A DNA stretch of 64,000 bases from VRUE01 sp963774555 (GTDB lineage: Bacteria; Actinomycetota; Thermoleophilia; Solirubrobacterales; 70-9): assembly GCA_963774555.1 (NCBI GenBank), contig CAVZFL010000002.1:372001-436000 (forward strand), in the 5' to 3' direction. A program made the translations under genes and the position numbers. A model generated the notes under the pieces. That model saw only the letters and a list, made by a program, of their open reading frames with translations. It was not told the DNA's origin and searched no databases. Below are positions 62,006 to 64,000 of the stretch, one piece after another; position 1 is the stretch's first letter, and each line of letters starts with the position of its first letter.

Positions 62006-64000
62006 CTAGCGAACGACGAGATTGACCAGCTTGCCGGGCACGACGATCTCCTTGACGACCTCTTTGCCGTCGAGGAAGCGGGCGACCTTCTCGCTCTCGC
62101 GGGCGAGGCGCAGCAGCTCGTCCTTGGGCGCCTCGGCCTCGGCCTCGATCCGGTCGCGCAGCTTGCCGTTGACCTGGACGACGAGGGTCACGGTGTCGCT
62201 CGCCAGCAGCGCCGGGTCGGCTTCGGGCCAGGGCTGCTCCCAGACCCGGCCGCCCTCGAGGCGCTGCCAGATCTCGGCGCCGAGGTGAGGGGCGAAGGGG
62301 AAGACGAGCGATGCCGCCGTCGCGGTCGCGAATCGCACCGCGGCCGTGCCCTCGGGCGCCGCGTAGAGGCCGTCCTTGAGCCGGTAGGCCTCGTTGATCA
62401 GCTCCATCATCGCGGCGATCGCCGTGTTGAACTGGAAGCCGCGCTGGAAGTCGCGGGTCACCTTGTCGATCGCCCAGTGGGCCTTGGCGAGCAGCGTGCG
62501 CGCGTCGCCCTCGGCGGCGCCGGCGTCCAGCTCCGCAGCCCCCATCGGCCCGACCTCCTCGCAGAGGCGCCAGAGCCGGGAGAGGAAGCGGTTGACGCCC
62601 TCCACTCCCTCGTCGGCCCAGTCGGCGTCGCGCTCGGGCGGCCCCATGAAGCAGATGTAGGTGCGGGCCGTGTCGGCGCCGTAGCGCTCGACGTAGTCGG
62701 CGGGGCTGACCGTGTTGCCGCGCGACTTCGACATCTTGGCGCCGTCGCGGGTGATCATCCCCTGGGCGAAGAGGTTGGCGAAGGGCTCCTGCACGTCGAG
62801 CTGGCCGACGATCGGCGAGCGCCTTGGTGAAGAAGCGCGCGTACATCAGGTGCAGGATCGCGTGCTCGACCCCGCCGATGTACTGGTCGACCGGCAGCCA
62901 GTGGTCGGCCGCGGCGCGATCCCAGGCGGCGCTCTCGTTGCCCGGGTCGAGGTAGCGGATGAAGTACCAGGAGGAGTCGACGAAGGTGTCCATCGTGTCG
63001 GTCTCGCGGCGCGCCGGCGCGCCGCAGCGCGGGCACTCGGTCGCGACCCAGTCCTCGGCCGCGGCCAAGCGGGCTCTTGCCCTGCGGCGCGTAGTCGTCG
63101 ACCTCCGGCAGCTCGACCGGCAGCTGCTCGTCGGGCACCGGCACCATCCCGCACTCATCGCAGTAGACGATCGGGATCGGCGCGCCCCAGTAGCGCTGGC
63201 GCGAGACCAGCCAGTCGCGCAGGCGGTAGTTGACGGCGGATTCGCCGCGGCCCTCGGCGGCGAGCCAGGCGACGATCTCCTCGTAGGCCTCGCGGTTGCC
63301 CTTGCCGTCGAAGCGCCCTGAGCCGGTCATCGGGCCGTCGCCGGGATAGGGCAGGCCCACGTCGTCGCGGGCGACCTCGGGATCGCTCGCCCTCGATCAC
63401 GCGGCGGATCGGCAGCTCGAAGGCCTTGGCGAACTCGTAGTCGCGCTCGTCGTGGCCGGGCACGGCCATGATCGCGCCGGTGCCGTACTCCATCAGCACG
63501 TAGTCGGCGACGAACATCGGGATCTCCTCGCCGTTGACCGGGTTGACGACGCTGCGCCCGAGCGGCACGCCGGTCTTCTCGCGATCCTCGGCGCCGCGTT
63601 CCTCGGCCGACTCGCGGGCGGCGCGGTCGACGTACTCGCGCACCGCGTCCTCGGCCGGGGTGCCGGCGACCAGCCGCTCCAGCTCGGGGTGCTCGGGGGC
63701 GAGGACGAAGAAGGTGGCGCCGAAGAGGGTGTCGGGACGGGTGGTGAAGACGGGGAAGTCGAGCTCGAGCTGCTCGCAGCGGAAGGTCACCTCGGCTCCC
63801 TCGGAGCGGCCGATCCAGTTGCGCTGCATCGTGATCACGTGCTCGGGCCAGGACTCGAGCCGGTCGAAGTCGGCGAGCAGGCGCTCGGCGTAGTCGGTGA
63901 TCCTGAAGAACCACTGCTCGAGCTTGCGTTGGATCGACCTCGCGTGCCGCAGCGCTCGCAGCGGCCGTCGACGACCTGCTCGTTGGCGAGCACGGTGGCG
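62006..64000 (-). CDS. leuS: leucyl-tRNA synthetase (5' part cut by window edge; frameshifted)
   Basis: The C-terminal ~665 residues are present. Class I synthetase: EQVVDGRCERCG (zinc region), EQWFFRITDYAERLLADFD, editing domain FPVFTTRPDTLFGATFFVLA and YGTGAIMAVPGHDERDYEFA, SRQRYWGAPIPIVYCDECG, IGGVEHAILHLMYARFFTKA, and KMSKS in GAKMSKSRGNTVSPADYVER. It ends with the anticodon-binding and C-terminal domains (LVVQVNGKLRDRIEAEAEAP; VVKEIVVPGKLVNLVV). The frame breaks near 63935, 63385, 63068 and 62825, each by one base. Sequence error is likely for an essential gene. Confidence 0.93.

Overview
The window is high-GC bacterial DNA whose genes lie almost entirely on the minus strand. The gene content points to an actinobacterium, most likely of the Thermoleophilia/Solirubrobacterales type. 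The pointers are a PolA whose proofreading domain is degenerate, HisIE fused in one chain, a HadA/HadB-like dehydratase pair, NHL/TolB-propeller secretomes, collagen-like secreted proteins and AbiEi-DUF559 proteins. The lineage is an inference; no rRNA or tRNA gene was found to fix it.

Layout. 1-5.4 kb: polA (cut by the window edge), a DUF559 protein, an ICMT-like methyltransferase and a CotH-like secreted kinase. 5.5-10.6 kb: malic enzyme, an SDR epimerase, a periplasmic-binding-type lipoprotein, pfkA, a SAM methyltransferase and a tiny membrane protein. 10.6-16.4 kb: trpF-trpB-trpA, an M28 peptidase, HtrA and trpC. 16.4-30.4 kb: an accessory block of secreted proteins (small Cys-rich paralogues, an MMPL operon, a collagen-like protein and a two-gene operon 'A'). 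30.5-34.3 kb: hisIE-trpE-trpG-trpD, translationally coupled. 34.3-41.7 kb: a second accessory block with operon 'B', a paralogue of operon A, and another Cys-rich paralogue. 41.8-64 kb: a conserved housekeeping run, read right to left as leuS, cupin, comEA, comEC, holA, (rpsT), murJ, a GT-C transferase, lepA, hadA/hadB-like genes, hrcA, dnaJ, prmA, a DUF2269 protein, murI, yqeY, phoH, ybeY and era. Two more Cys-rich paralogues sit inside this run.

The most unusual content is a five-member family of secreted proteins (about 235-252 aa) with eight conserved cysteines. The copies lie at 16425, 29594, 40929, 44639 and 48442. They share only moderate protein similarity, yet seven leucine positions are encoded by the rare codon TTA in all five (35 of 35). 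Their signal peptides use GC-rich host-like codons, while the mature parts are visibly AT-rich. Each copy has its own TTGA-N17-TA promoter and sits at the edge of, or between, genes of conserved operons. I regard this as the best candidate for an undescribed system.

Other notable structure: palindromic elements that appear to lie in frame inside prmA, a GT-C transferase gene and comEC; three dispersed long hairpins with a shared core at gene 3' ends; and duplicated two-gene operons A and B whose last 1.1 kb are nearly identical, the B copy stopping 13 bp before hisIE.

Quality caveat: many conserved genes carry single-base frameshifts (malic enzyme, epimerase, lipoprotein, pfkA, methyltransferase, trpA, trpB, trpF, hrcA, murJ, comEA, cupin, leuS). 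Because essential genes are hit, I treat these as sequence errors and give each gene its whole span.
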